Source: Aphanothece sacrum FPU1 (GTDB lineage Bacteria; Cyanobacteriota; Cyanobacteriia; Cyanobacteriales; Microcystaceae). From it: a stretch of DNA of 64,000 bases. The notes beneath the pieces are model-generated. The model had not been told where the DNA came from, ran no database searches, and saw only the letters and a list, made by a program, of their open reading frames with translations. The DNA lies in assembly GCF_003864295.1 (NCBI RefSeq), contig NZ_BDQK01000015.1:1-64000 (forward strand), given 5' to 3'. Below are positions 1-8,535 of the stretch, piece by piece (position 1 is the stretch's first letter; every line of letters starts with the position of its first letter). Position numbers and translations under genes: made by a program.

Positions 1-650
1 ACATCTCTTGGGGAACTGATTGCTAGACCCAAGTTTTTTGTCGAACTTCAAAGTAAGCTTAAATGGCTACAACGAAAACTAGCCAAAAAACAAAAAGGGT
101 CTAAAAATCGACTTAAAGCTATTCAAAAAGTAGCTAGACTTCATGAACATATTTACAACACTCGTAAAACTTTCATTATCAAGTAGCTCATCATCTTTGT
201 GACCAATCGAACATAATCTTTGCTGAGGATTTAAACTTAAAAGCCATGTCTAGAGGGATGCTATGCAAGCATACTCTTGATGCGGGTTTTGGTGTTTTTT
301 TGGAATCATTGAAGCACGTTGCTTGGAAACGAGATGTTTATTTTGAGAAAGTTGACGCTAATTTTACCAGTCAAATATGTCCCAATTGTAGCGTAGTAAC
401 TGGTAAAAAAGAACTGTCTCAACGAGTACATGATTGTTCTCATTGTGGTTTTTTAACCGATAGGGATGTTGCTTCAGCTATGGTTGTTGAGCAACGTGGA
501 CTTGCAGCCCTCGGACTGGGGGTCAAGCTGCCTGTGGAGGAAGATGTCATCGGGGATATCCCTAAAAAGGTATCTAGAGCGTCCCGTAGAAGCCCCGAAA
601 GCCTCATAGTGATATGGGGAAGCCCGCGCTATACTGCTCTTAGCAGTTAG
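1..650 (+). pseudogene. tnpB: Broken TnpB (IS200/IS605-family accessory nuclease), C-terminal part
   Basis: From the left edge, frame 1 reads a lysine-rich stretch typical of mid-TnpB and stops at TAG 184-186. TnpB sequence resumes in frame 3 (VAHHLCDQSNIIFAEDLNL), so a single frameshift near 180 breaks the gene. The downstream part keeps the RuvC-II-like FAEDL segment, the zinc ribbon (CPNC...CSHCG) and the final TDRDVASA RuvC motif. TnpB proteins are RNA-guided nucleases carried by IS200/IS605 elements; with this frameshift the copy should be inactive. The 5' part lies outside the window. The frameshift is seen directly; family assignment is by motif. Confidence 0.88.
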
Positions 651-672
651 CGTCGGGAGGATGTCACGTCAA
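560..672 (+). mobile_element. Probable right end (omega-RNA region) of the IS200/IS605 element
   Basis: The last tnpB codons and the following bases form GC-rich hairpins, including AGCCCCGAAAGCCTC...ATATGGGG and a stem around 620-650 ending in TTAGCGTCGGG. Right ends of this family overlap the 3' end of tnpB and encode the guide RNA. The terminus appears to fall at or just past GGGAGGATGTCAC, which overlaps the start of cpcD. The exact boundary is inferred from memory of similar cyanobacterial elements and was not aligned. Confidence 0.55.
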
Positions 673-891
673 TCATTAGTTGGATCAAGTAGCACATCAG
701 CTAGTCGTGTCTTTGTTTACGAAGTTACGGGATTACGTCAAAATGAGGAAAGTGACAAAAATAATTATCCTTTTCGTCAGAGTGGTAGTGTCTTCGTTAA
801 CGTTCCTTATAGCCGCATGAATGAACAAATGCAGCGAATTACCCGTTTAGGTGGTAGGATTGTTGGTATTAAGCCATTAGTAGATGCTTAA
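661..891 (+). CDS. cpcD: Phycobilisome rod-capping linker CpcD
   Basis: A 76-residue CpcD-like linker. It has the core SRVFVYEVTGLRQ, SGSVFVNVPYSRMN and MQRITRLGGRIVGI typical of the small rod-terminating linker that caps phycocyanin rods on the cytoplasmic face of thylakoids. Length fits the family (about 75-85 residues). The ATG directly follows GGGAGG with no spacer, and both lie in what looks like the IS right end, so the native first codons and leader may have been replaced. The stop overlaps the longest cpcE frame by 8 bp, consistent with a cpcD-cpcE transcript. The function call is firm; the start is less so. Confidence 0.9.
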   Translation: MSRQSLVGSSSTSASRVFVYEVTGLRQNEESDKNNYPFRQSGSVFVNVPYSRMNEQMQRITRLGGRIVGIKPLVDA

Positions 892-898
892 GGCAATT

Positions 899-1756
899 AT
901 GGTGTCTCATTCCTCTCAATTTAAGTTAATGGGACTATCGGCGGATGATTCATTCGCCGATAATCCAGCTTATACGGTAGAATTGGCCTTAAACAATCTC
1001 CAACAGACTGATGATCCCGGTGCGCGTTATTATTCTGCTTGGTGGATTGGACGATTTCGGGTAGATGATCCGGTGGCCATTGATGCTTTAATGATGGCTT
1101 TAGAGGATGAAAGCGATCGCTCTCCTGATGGAGGTTATCCTTTACGCAGAAATGCAGCTAAAGCTTTGGGAAAATTAGGCGATCGCCGAGTTGTTCCTGG
1201 GTTGCTTAAAGCTTTGGAATGTCCTGATTATTATGTGCGAGAGTCGGCGGCCCAAGCGTTGGAAATGTTGGGGGATAGTCGGGCCATAGAATCTTTGGTC
1301 AAGTTACTTGATGGGGGGGTAGAAGCAGCGCAACAAGTAACTGGGAAACCCCATCTAGTTCAACCTTATGAGGCTATTTTAGAGGCGTTGGGTACTTTAA
1401 ACGCAACTGAAGCAAGTGGTTTAATTGAGCCATTTTTAGAGCATTTTATCCCAAAAGTTAAATATGCGGCGGCACGGGCCATGTACCAATTAACCGGGAA
1501 TGATTGTTATGGACAACGACTGGTGTTAGCTTTGCAGGAAAAGGATTTACAAGTACGTCGTTCGGCCTTGATGGATATGGGGGCTATTGGCTATTTGAAT
1601 GGGGCCGAAGCGATCGCTAATACTTTAGCAGAAAATAGCTTAAAGTTAATTGCTTTAAAGGGAATTTTAGAGAGTCATGTGGGCCAACAATCTGTAAATT
1701 CAGGGTTATCTGAAGATAGTATTCGGGTTATGAAGCTTATGGATGGGCTACTCTGA
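899..1756 (+). CDS. cpcE: Phycocyanin alpha-subunit phycocyanobilin lyase subunit E
   Basis: A HEAT-repeat protein of about 285 residues. Repeats such as RRNAAKALGKLGDRRVVPGL and VRESAAQALEMLGDSRAI are hallmarks of CpcE. CpcE works with CpcF to attach phycocyanobilin to Cys84 of the phycocyanin alpha subunit. An in-frame ATG at 884 overlaps cpcD, but ATG 899 has an AAGG six bases upstream and a more family-like N terminus, so 899 is preferred. It follows cpcD immediately, the usual cpc operon order. cpcF is not in the window. Confidence 0.92.
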   Translation: MVSHSSQFKLMGLSADDSFADNPAYTVELALNNLQQTDDPGARYYSAWWIGRFRVDDPVAIDALMMALEDESDRSPDGGYPLRRNAAKALGKLGDRRVVPGLLKALECPDYYVRESAAQALEMLGDSRAIESLVKLLDGGVEAAQQVTGKPHLVQPYEAILEALGTLNATEASGLIEPFLEHFIPKVKYAAARAMYQLTGNDCYGQRLVLALQEKDLQVRRSALMDMGAIGYLNGAEAIANTLAENSLKLIALKGILESHVGQQSVNSGLSEDSIRVMKLMDGLL

Positions 1757-1779
1757 GATATTTCCTGGTTGACAATTTT

Positions 1780-1907
1780 ATTCTCCCGATATCTTGGTGT
1801 AAAATGTATAATAAGTTACAATACTTAAGATGGTGGGTTACGACGCGCCTTAAAACTTATTAGTTTTTCATCAAAATCATAGCCGCTTCTAACCCACCCT
1901 ACGAACT
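1780..1907. repeat. Inverted-repeat element, family C (GGTGGGTTACGACGCG)
   Basis: A MITE-like palindrome in the cpcE to tRNA-Ala gap. Termini around 1830 (ATGGTGGGTTACGACGCG) and 1880-1905 (complementary AACCCACC) flank an AT-rich centre. Related copies lie at 9802-9930 and 29192-29267. The first two copies also share the adjoining block CTCCCGAtATCTTG at the left. No coding capacity. Confidence 0.8.
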
Positions 1908-1988
1908 ATAAGCTTAACTTATCACCACAGATACGGGAGACAGCATGTCAGCAGGTGAAAGTAGGCTGAGTTGTTCTTAGCTTGCCTA

Positions 1989-2061
1989 TGGAGGTTAGCG
2001 GACTCGAACCGCTGACATCCTGCTTGCAAAGCAGGCGCTCTACCAACTGAGCTAAACCCCC
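1989..2061 (-). tRNA. tRNA-Ala (anticodon TGC)
   Basis: The reverse complement folds as a 73-nt cloverleaf. The acceptor is GGGGGTT/AACCTCC with one G-U pair, then the D arm AGCTCAGTTGGTAGAGC, the anticodon arm with loop TTTGCAA (TGC = Ala), and the T arm with GTTCGAGTC. The discriminator is A. The CCA end is not encoded, as is common in cyanobacteria. Confidence 0.97.
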
Positions 2062-2162
2062 AAGTGTTTTTTCTGGTTTAAAATTTACCAGAATTTTATT
2101 CACTTTTGTTATTATATACACATAGCTTTTCAGTTGTCAAGTCTTTTGTGTGAATTTTTCTC

Positions 2163-3050
2163 ATGACTTATTGCGTCCTTAGCTTCTATAAATTCGTTAG
2201 ATTGTCCGATTTTAGGGAAAAACAAGAACCTTTACTCGAAGTTTGCCAAAAAAACGCCATTAAAGGCACTATTCATCTATCATTGGAGGGCATTAATGGT
2301 ACGATTGCTGGAACAGCTTCTGATATTGAGATGGTGATTAATTATTTATGCAATGATTCTCGTTTTTTTGACTTAGAAACTAAACAATCTTTTAGTGATA
2401 ATCTGCCTTTTGCGCGGATGAAAGTACGCTTAAAACAAGAAATTGTGACTTTAGGAATGCCTGAAATTAATCCGAGTGAAACGGTGGGAAATTATGTTAA
2501 TTCTCATGATTGGAATGAGTTAATTTCTGATCCTGAAGTAACGGTTATTGATACGAGAAATACTTATGAAGTAGATATCGGTACTTTTCAGGGGGCTATT
2601 AATCCTCATACTCATTCTTTTCGAGAATTTCCTGATTATGTACGTCAAAATTTAGATCCTAATAAAAATACAAAAATTGCTATGTTTTGTACGGGAGGTA
2701 TTCGCTGTGAAAAAGCAACTTCTTTTTTGTTAAAACAAGGATTTAAAGAAGTTTATCATCTTAAAGGTGGTATTTTAAAATATTTAGAAGAAGTTCCTCA
2801 AAATGAAAGTTTATGGCAAGGAGAATGTTTTGTTTTTGATGAAAGAATTACTGTTAAACATGAGTTAGAAGAAGGAAGTTATGAGATGTGTCTGGGTTGT
2901 GGTCATCCTATTTCTCAGGAAGATAAACGGTCTTCTGAGTATGAACAAGGGGTTTCTTGTCCCTATTGTTTTTCGACTTTATCTCCTGAAAAATTAGCAC
3001 GTCAACGGGAAAAACAACGACAGTTAAAAAAGACACAAAACAGGAAATAA
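2163..3050 (+). CDS. trhO: tRNA uridine(34) hydroxylase TrhO (YceA), rhodanese family
   Basis: 295 residues. The N-terminal acylphosphatase-like region contains GTIHLSLEGINGTIAG, then a rhodanese domain (about 110-220) carries the active-site loop CTGGIRCEK with Cys176. A C-terminal Cys-rich segment follows (CLGCGHP...CPYCF). TrhO catalyses oxygen-dependent hydroxylation of U34 of certain tRNAs to 5-hydroxyuridine. It is a single gene just downstream of, and divergent from, tRNA-Ala; that is probably coincidental. Confidence 0.93.
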   Translation: MTYCVLSFYKFVRLSDFREKQEPLLEVCQKNAIKGTIHLSLEGINGTIAGTASDIEMVINYLCNDSRFFDLETKQSFSDNLPFARMKVRLKQEIVTLGMPEINPSETVGNYVNSHDWNELISDPEVTVIDTRNTYEVDIGTFQGAINPHTHSFREFPDYVRQNLDPNKNTKIAMFCTGGIRCEKATSFLLKQGFKEVYHLKGGILKYLEEVPQNESLWQGECFVFDERITVKHELEEGSYEMCLGCGHPISQEDKRSSEYEQGVSCPYCFSTLSPEKLARQREKQRQLKKTQNRK

Positions 3051-3052
3051 AA

Positions 3053-3409
3053 CCGTTCTACCAGACAAGTTATGCTAAATTATTACAAATAATAGAGGTT
3101 CTACCGAACTTAGAATAGACCTCTTGCGAAAGTCAAAAATATAATTAATTATCATAAATTTTTCGTCAATTCTTATACTTATTTCTTATTGTTTATTAAT
3201 TATTAAGTTACTTTCGCAAGAAGTCTAATGTAAAACGATTACAAATTACAGGCTTAACCCTGAAGGGTTAAGCTATAGGAACTAAGCCTGGCTACCCAGG
3301 CTTAAAATTAGGCTGTGTAGACAGCCTTTGTGTTTATAGAATAAGGCTTTAGCCTGTATTGATTTATTGATTTTACATGGCAAGTTCGGTAGAACCATAA
3401 TAGACTTTA
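3053..3409. repeat. Composite MITE: family A element interrupted by another palindrome
   Basis: The ends read GTTCTACCAGACAAG (left) and CAAGTTCGGTAGAAC (right), the family A inverted termini seen at several other sites. Inside, 3118-3230 is a second palindrome bounded by AGACCTCTTGCGAAAG and CTTTCGCAAGAAGTCT, so one element has inserted in another. The remaining interior has the family's small hairpins (AACCCTGAAGGGTT; AAGCCTGGCTACCCAGGCTT). This fills the 450-base gap between trhO and cbiD. Confidence 0.72.
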
Positions 3410-3502
3410 ATTTAGCGACTTGTACTGAGCGAAGCTAAAATCTTTGTATACTATGTTTGTCAATGATCTAAGATTGCTATATCATCCCATTATTTTTGAG
3501 TT

Positions 3503-4627
3503 ATGAATAATAATTTAGCCCGTTCAGGCTATACTTTACCTGTCTTTGCTTGTGCATCAGCGATCGCTGCTTTACATCACTTACAAAATAAATTAATTAA
3601 TGATACAGTGTCTCTAGATTTAATTGATCCAAATAAAACAGTAAATATTCCTATTCAACAAGTAGCTAAACTTCAAGAAAATACAGCATTAGCAATTACA
3701 ATTAGTGATCCAGGAGATAACTTAGACTTAACCCGAAATACTCCCATTTGGGCTATAGTTGAATTATCAAAAAATAATCAATCTGATGAACAAATTATAA
3801 TAAAAGGAGGTGAAGGAATTGGCAAACAAATTAATAATGAGCAAAAAGATGCTATTTATAATTATGCTAAAAAGTTATTAAATCATAATTTAAAACAACA
3901 TTTAAGCACCACAGAAAGTATTATTGTAACTATTATATTACCAGAAGGACGTAAACTAGCAAAACGTACATCTAATGAAGCATTTGGGGTGGTAGAAGGA
4001 CTTTCATTATTAGGGACAACGGGAATTTCTCAACCCTTAAGCGCGCCTGGTCAATTAGACATTTATCAACAACAATTAAAAGAAAAAGCACAACAATTTG
4101 ATACTTTCGTCTTTTGTATAGGAGAAAATGGCTTAGATTTAGCCCAAAAAATAGGTATTAATTCTCAACAATTAATTAAAACAGCTAATTGGTTAGGCCC
4201 TTTATTAGTCACTGCTGGATTAGAAAAAGTACAATCTATTTTACTCTTTGGTTATCATGGTAAACTAATTAAATTAGCAGGAGGAATTTTTCATACTCAT
4301 CACCATTTAGCAGATGGTAGACGAGAAATATTAGTCGCTCATGGTGCTAAAATTGGTTTATCAACAACAATTTTACAACAACTATTTACCTGTGAAACTA
4401 CAGAAGATGGCTTACAATTATTAAGAACATTAGATCAGGATACAGGAAGTCATTGGACACAACAAATTTATCAATCTATTGCTGATACTATTGATCAAAG
4501 AACTCAAGCTTATATTAGTAAATATGTGGAAACTGATATTAAAATAGGATCAGTTTTATTTGGACGCGATCGCTCTATAATTATAACAAGTAAAACTGGG
4601 AAAGTTTTGCTAGATAAACTTGATTGA
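3503..4627 (+). CDS. cbiD: Cobalt-precorrin-5B C1-methyltransferase CbiD
   Basis: 374 residues, matching CbiD in length and motifs: the N-terminal SGYTLPVFACASAIAAL, the KGGEGIGK loop, and the central EAFGVVEGLSLLGTTGI. CbiD adds the C-1 methyl in the cobalamin corrin-ring pathway. Other corrin genes lie nearby on the other strand (cbiET at 8506, cbiC at 10359), so the pathway is dispersed here and not in one operon. I saw no cobalamin riboswitch upstream. Confidence 0.93.
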   Translation: MNNNLARSGYTLPVFACASAIAALHHLQNKLINDTVSLDLIDPNKTVNIPIQQVAKLQENTALAITISDPGDNLDLTRNTPIWAIVELSKNNQSDEQIIIKGGEGIGKQINNEQKDAIYNYAKKLLNHNLKQHLSTTESIIVTIILPEGRKLAKRTSNEAFGVVEGLSLLGTTGISQPLSAPGQLDIYQQQLKEKAQQFDTFVFCIGENGLDLAQKIGINSQQLIKTANWLGPLLVTAGLEKVQSILLFGYHGKLIKLAGGIFHTHHHLADGRREILVAHGAKIGLSTTILQQLFTCETTEDGLQLLRTLDQDTGSHWTQQIYQSIADTIDQRTQAYISKYVETDIKIGSVLFGRDRSIIITSKTGKVLLDKLD

Positions 4628-4691
4628 TGCGATTTTTGTAGGTTGGGTTTAAGTCCGATAGAACCATTCATAATTCATAATTCATAATTTT

Positions 4692-6188
4692 TCAAGGTAG
4701 CCATTGAGGACGAAAACCAACTAAAGGTAACTCTTTTAACTCTGCTTGAGCATTAGGTTTATTAGCATTAGGAGGAATTAATAACCATAATTGTCCTCCG
4801 ATGATCGCTTGTCCTGAATTACTGGTTAATTTATCTGTTAAATTAGGATTATCACTGGTAACAACCTGATCAAATATTAATGCTAATCCATCAGGTGCTA
4901 AACTAACTTTAATATCTTGATAATCCGTTAAAGTTGCCAAGGGTGTCATTTTCCCTGTTTTGAGATCAAACTTAGCAAAATAAGGCTGTTCTTTATATTC
5001 TTTAGCTGGTAATAATTGAGTTAATAAACAATAAAGTTGAGTTCCTTTTGGGGTAAACTGACAATTAATAATAGACCCTTGAGTAGTTAATAATTCCTTT
5101 TGTAACCCTTGATTATTGACATAAAATAGCGATCGCGTATATCGTAAATTGGCATCGTCTGTATTAAAATCTACGGTAGCTGCCGCGGCCCCATTAGGTG
5201 CAAAATTGAGAAGTTGACCAAATTTAGGCAAAAAGTCCAAAGGTTCGGCCCCAGGTTCTAAGGGGAGAATACCAATACCTTCCCCTTTAGCAACGGCTAA
5301 ACTCTGACTATCAGGGGCGATCACAAAGTCACCTCCTGTCACCTTTAACCGTTCTGGTGGGGCCCCAGACTTCACCATCCACAGGTCAAAATCAGCCGGA
5401 TTTTTGCGATCAACCCGTTGAACAACAATAATTTCCCCATTATCTGACAAATCAAACTGATTATTCTGGTAAGTTTCATTATCAAGCACTAACTCAATTT
5501 TTCCGGCTGTTTGAGTTGTGCTTTCTACTCCTTTGTTAACCCCTGTGGTGACGGTATAAAGTTGTAATTCCCGTAACCCTTCTATCCCCTTATTTTTATC
5601 AGCGGCCGAAAATAAAATGCGATCGCCATCAGGATAAAATTTAAACTCTACTACCGTCGAATCTGGAGGAGTAAGAAGGCGTTTGACTTTTCGGGTCACA
5701 TTATAAAAAACGATCCGTCCTTGTTCTTCCCCTTGAGTGCCAATATAAGCTAAGGCGCGATCGCGGCTTTGAAATTCTCCTACAAATGGCTCAATCACAT
5801 GGCCAGCTTGCAAATCATTCCTAAAACGTTCTTGAGCATCCGTTAATTGTACCTGATAAGTTTCACCATAAGGAACCGGTGTGTTGAAGGTATAAGCGAG
5901 TCTTCGTCCGGCCCAACTAAATTTACCAGGAAGTGGGGGATCAATGACTAAATTTTGTTCGACACTGGCCCCATCCATAGGACGATCAAAGGTCAAAATA
6001 AAAGCCTGATCTTTAGAACTGACGATCTGATCTTGCCAGCTAAAATGTTGAACACGGGGGCCATTACGAATAAAACAAGCTGTACCACACAGTTTATCTA
6101 ATCCAATTAAACTTCCAATAACGGCAGTAAAAGCTACAATCAAACCCAGGGACATTTTATCAATCGGTTGTAATACTATTTTATTCAT
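4692..6188 (-). CDS. Membrane-anchored Ig-like/beta-propeller hypothetical protein
   Basis: About 498 residues. The start is ATG 6188; TTG 6197 is also in frame. One N-terminal membrane segment (about 12-30) is followed by an SbsA/Big_5-type Ig-like domain with FDRPMDGASVEQNLVIDPP, commonly annotated in cyanobacteria. The rest (about 130-490) has repeats resembling TolB/WD40-like blades (FYPDGDRILFSAAD; FAPNGAAAATVDF; FTPKGTQLYCLL). This predicts a periplasmic or cell-surface beta-propeller. No catalytic motif was seen; function unknown. It shares its strand with the TIGR03943/permease genes and is only about 40 bases from the former, so cotranscription is plausible. Confidence 0.65.
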   Translation of the reverse strand: MNKIVLQPIDKMSLGLIVAFTAVIGSLIGLDKLCGTACFIRNGPRVQHFSWQDQIVSSKDQAFILTFDRPMDGASVEQNLVIDPPLPGKFSWAGRRLAYTFNTPVPYGETYQVQLTDAQERFRNDLQAGHVIEPFVGEFQSRDRALAYIGTQGEEQGRIVFYNVTRKVKRLLTPPDSTVVEFKFYPDGDRILFSAADKNKGIEGLRELQLYTVTTGVNKGVESTTQTAGKIELVLDNETYQNNQFDLSDNGEIIVVQRVDRKNPADFDLWMVKSGAPPERLKVTGGDFVIAPDSQSLAVAKGEGIGILPLEPGAEPLDFLPKFGQLLNFAPNGAAAATVDFNTDDANLRYTRSLFYVNNQGLQKELLTTQGSIINCQFTPKGTQLYCLLTQLLPAKEYKEQPYFAKFDLKTGKMTPLATLTDYQDIKVSLAPDGLALIFDQVVTSDNPNLTDKLTSNSGQAIIGGQLWLLIPPNANKPNAQAELKELPLVGFRPQWLP

Positions 6189-6230
6189 ATATATCAACTA
6201 TTAACTATCAGCTATCAACTATTAACTATT
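6186..6230. repeat. Short tandem heptamer-like repeat (AACTATT/AACTATC)
   Basis: Tandem ATCAACTATTAACTATC-type units between two minus-strand genes, similar to the short tandemly repeated repetitive sequences of cyanobacteria. It occupies the ribosome-binding region of the downstream gene. Confidence 0.6.
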
Positions 6231-7051
6231 TATTGTGCATATCCATAAGGATCAGCAGGAGTAGGAATAGTTTTAACTGACTTTGCGTCTAAAACTAATT
6301 GACGTTTTTGAGTTGGAGTTTTTTGCATAGTTTGAGTATCAACTGCGAGGGTTTCTGTGATCATTTCTGCTTCCACTTCTAACCAAATATCGGGAGGATA
6401 ATCTTTTTGATCACCTTCTAATTTAACTGGTAGTCCGACGGGATAAGCATCTACAGCACAACAAGTTAAAATAAATCGACTTAAAAAGATGTAATTTTTC
6501 GGAAGAATAGGAGAATGTACAACAAATCCTGTTACCTTCGCTTTTTGTCCATTATAAGCATCAGGTTCAGGATAAGCATTTAAAGTACGAATCCACTCAA
6601 TTAATGTACGATCTTCCGGTTTAACAGTTCCTCGAAAAGCCTCAGCTTGTATTTGAGTCACGGGTAAAGATTCAGAAATTCCCCGTTGTAAAGCGACTTG
6701 ACTACTAAAAACAGTAGGGGGAATAAATAACCCTGCGATCGCGGTTATTACTAAGAGACTACTACCCCATCCTGGAGGAAATAAGGTGATATGTTGTACC
6801 GTTTCTGAGTCTATCGACTGTTTGCGTAACTGTTTAAACCATAACCATCCCTTCAAACTACCTAAGAGAAAAAGGATAATACTGGTAATTAAAACCAGGC
6901 CAAAATAATTAGGATGAATCAGTAACTTTAACTGACCATTGAGCCAATATCTTAATAGTAATGCGCCCCAAGCTAGAATAGCTAGTGCGTCTAACCCTGG
7001 CCAAATAAATTTCAGCTTTCGGGCAGGTTGGAGTTTAGAAAATAAAGTCAT
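6230..7051 (-). CDS. TIGR03943/DUF1980 putative permease subunit
   Basis: 273 residues with several N-terminal hydrophobic segments (about 18-115). The C-terminal soluble domain contains FILTCCAVDAYPVGLPV, typical of the TIGR03943 family (Bacillus YcgQ type). These proteins are nearly always encoded beside a DUF318 permease, as here (19 bases from its stop). The pair probably forms one membrane transporter or metal-handling complex. The CC pair in FILTCC could bind metal. Substrate unknown. Confidence 0.82.
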   Translation of the reverse strand: MTLFSKLQPARKLKFIWPGLDALAILAWGALLLRYWLNGQLKLLIHPNYFGLVLITSIILFLLGSLKGWLWFKQLRKQSIDSETVQHITLFPPGWGSSLLVITAIAGLFIPPTVFSSQVALQRGISESLPVTQIQAEAFRGTVKPEDRTLIEWIRTLNAYPEPDAYNGQKAKVTGFVVHSPILPKNYIFLSRFILTCCAVDAYPVGLPVKLEGDQKDYPPDIWLEVEAEMITETLAVDTQTMQKTPTQKRQLVLDAKSVKTIPTPADPYGYAQ

Positions 7052-7069
7052 GTCTACAGCTTGATAAAT

Positions 7070-8110
7070 TTAGAAAAAATAGCTATGACACAAGGTCAAA
7101 ATAAAGGTTAATTGAGCCGCTAGTGCAAATAAATATACAATCATTCTAGGTCGGAAAATCGAGAGCATTAAACCAACGGATTTAATGTCAATCATAGGGC
7201 CAAATACTAAAAATGCTAACAAAGAACTGGTGGTAAAGGTAGAGGCGAAGGATAGGGCAAAAAACGAATCAACGGTAGAACAAATAGAGACAACCCCAGC
7301 TAAAAGCATCATCGCCATGATAGAACTAATAGTGCCTTGTCCCAAATTAAGTACAATTTCACGAGGAACAAATACTTGTAAACTAGCGGCGATCGCACTT
7401 CCTAAAATTAACATTCCGCCGAGTTCTCGTAATTCGTTGACCACATTTTCGATGAATATGTTTAGTCGTCGGTAAAATTCTCTAGACCCTATACTAGGCA
7501 AAGTTGCGGTTGCGTCTGCCATTCCTTCAAGACGTAAAGGAGTACCCGATTTATTTAATAAAAAAGTTCCTGATTGTAATAATACAGGAACATCTTGATT
7601 AGAGTGTTTTGAGCTAGAACGGGGCCATTTTGGTTGAGATAATAACATGGATACCCGTTGAGCTAAAAAGGGTTGTAACAGGTGAGTAGGATCTTTTTGT
7701 ACACTAAAAATACAACCGATAGTAATAGCAATAGTCAGGGAAAAAAGCACCCGAAATACCACAATTTCTGGCTGATCTCGAAAGGCTACCCAAGTTGACC
7801 AAACTACAATAGGATTAATAGTTGGGGCGGCTAATAAAAAGCCAATAGCTGCGGAAGTGGGGAGTCCTTGCATTAAGAAGCGTCGTGCGACTGGAACATT
7901 CCCACATTCACAAACAGGAAAGAGAAACCCGATCAAACTACCGGCCAAAGCTGCTAAAAATGGATTTTTGGGTAAGGTCAGGATGAGTTTTCTCTCATCG
8001 ATGAAAAGGAGTAAGGCACTTGAGAGAAGTACGCCTAAGAGGAGAAAGGGAAAAGCTTCCACCAGCAAACTGAGAAATAAAGTAAAGGCGTTGTGCAGTT
8101 GATTCATCAT
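7070..8110 (-). CDS. DUF318 (UPF0718/ArsP-like) permease
   Basis: 346 residues and about eight membrane helices. The conserved FPVCECGNVPVARR has a Cys67-x-Cys69 pair, and APTINPIVVWSTW marks the PF03773 family. Some relatives (ArsP) export trivalent organoarsenicals; others pair with TIGR03943 proteins and have no known substrate. Pairing with the downstream TIGR03943 gene points to the latter group. An arsR lies 13 kb away with no obvious link. A metal or metalloid substrate is possible but inferred. Confidence 0.82.
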   Translation of the reverse strand: MMNQLHNAFTLFLSLLVEAFPFLLLGVLLSSALLLFIDERKLILTLPKNPFLAALAGSLIGFLFPVCECGNVPVARRFLMQGLPTSAAIGFLLAAPTINPIVVWSTWVAFRDQPEIVVFRVLFSLTIAITIGCIFSVQKDPTHLLQPFLAQRVSMLLSQPKWPRSSSKHSNQDVPVLLQSGTFLLNKSGTPLRLEGMADATATLPSIGSREFYRRLNIFIENVVNELRELGGMLILGSAIAASLQVFVPREIVLNLGQGTISSIMAMMLLAGVVSICSTVDSFFALSFASTFTTSSLLAFLVFGPMIDIKSVGLMLSIFRPRMIVYLFALAAQLTFILTLCHSYFF

Positions 8111-8269
8111 GAATTGCCCGATCAGGCTGGTTAGGTATCTAAGACGAAATTAATCCTTAAAAAGATTCTTGTTTTGTGTCTGTCTTTAATAATTTTTTAA
8201 TATAACCTATATGTTACCAATTGTGGAGATATTAGAACACTATACCGCGATTAAACCTCTTAATTGTAG

Positions 8270-8297
8270 GTTGGGTTGAGGTACGAAACCCAACAAA
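8270..8297. repeat. Short palindrome GGTTGGGTT...AACCCAAC
   Basis: GGTTGGGTT, a nine-base loop, then AACCCAAC. A near-identical copy occurs at 16873-16901. It is a dispersed small hairpin element in the 8111-8505 gap and could act as a transcript-end structure. Confidence 0.6.
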
Positions 8298-8365
8298 AAA
8301 CCTGAGTTGGGTGTTAGAAGTTCGGTGTTCGTCGTGGATAAATTTTTCAACTTGTCTTCATTTGG

Positions 8366-8535
8366 TTATGCTATTACAAATAATAGACTTTAACTCGCTC
8401 AGAGTTAAGCTATACAAACAAAGGTTGCCTACGCAACCTTTCATTCCTGTCCGCGCTCGTCGGACTTCGTTTTTATAGCATAAGGCTTTAGCCTTTTGTT
8501 AATTATTAGTTTACCATAGTAAGTCCAGTAGAACC
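8366..8535. repeat. Family A MITE overlapping the 3' end of cbiET
   Basis: The element contains the shared interior (GCTATACAAACAAAGGTTGCCTACGCAACC, given here as a description of 8420-8450; hairpin AGGTTGC/GCAACC) and ends GTCCAGTAGAACC at 8535. The cbiET stop codon (8506-8508) and its last nine codons lie inside the element. Confidence 0.78.

Noticed and set aside
3420-3502. Cobalamin riboswitch upstream of cbiD
   Set aside because: The upstream region is MITE and AT-rich DNA; I could not find the B12-box core or the expected stems.
7185-8102. Plus-strand ORFs opposite the DUF318 permease
   Set aside because: Antisense shadows of a well-supported membrane protein gene.
7070-8110. Arsenical exporter ArsP regulated by the ArsR at 20535
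   Set aside because: The genes are 13 kb apart, and the permease is paired with a TIGR03943 protein, which marks a different subgroup with unknown substrate.
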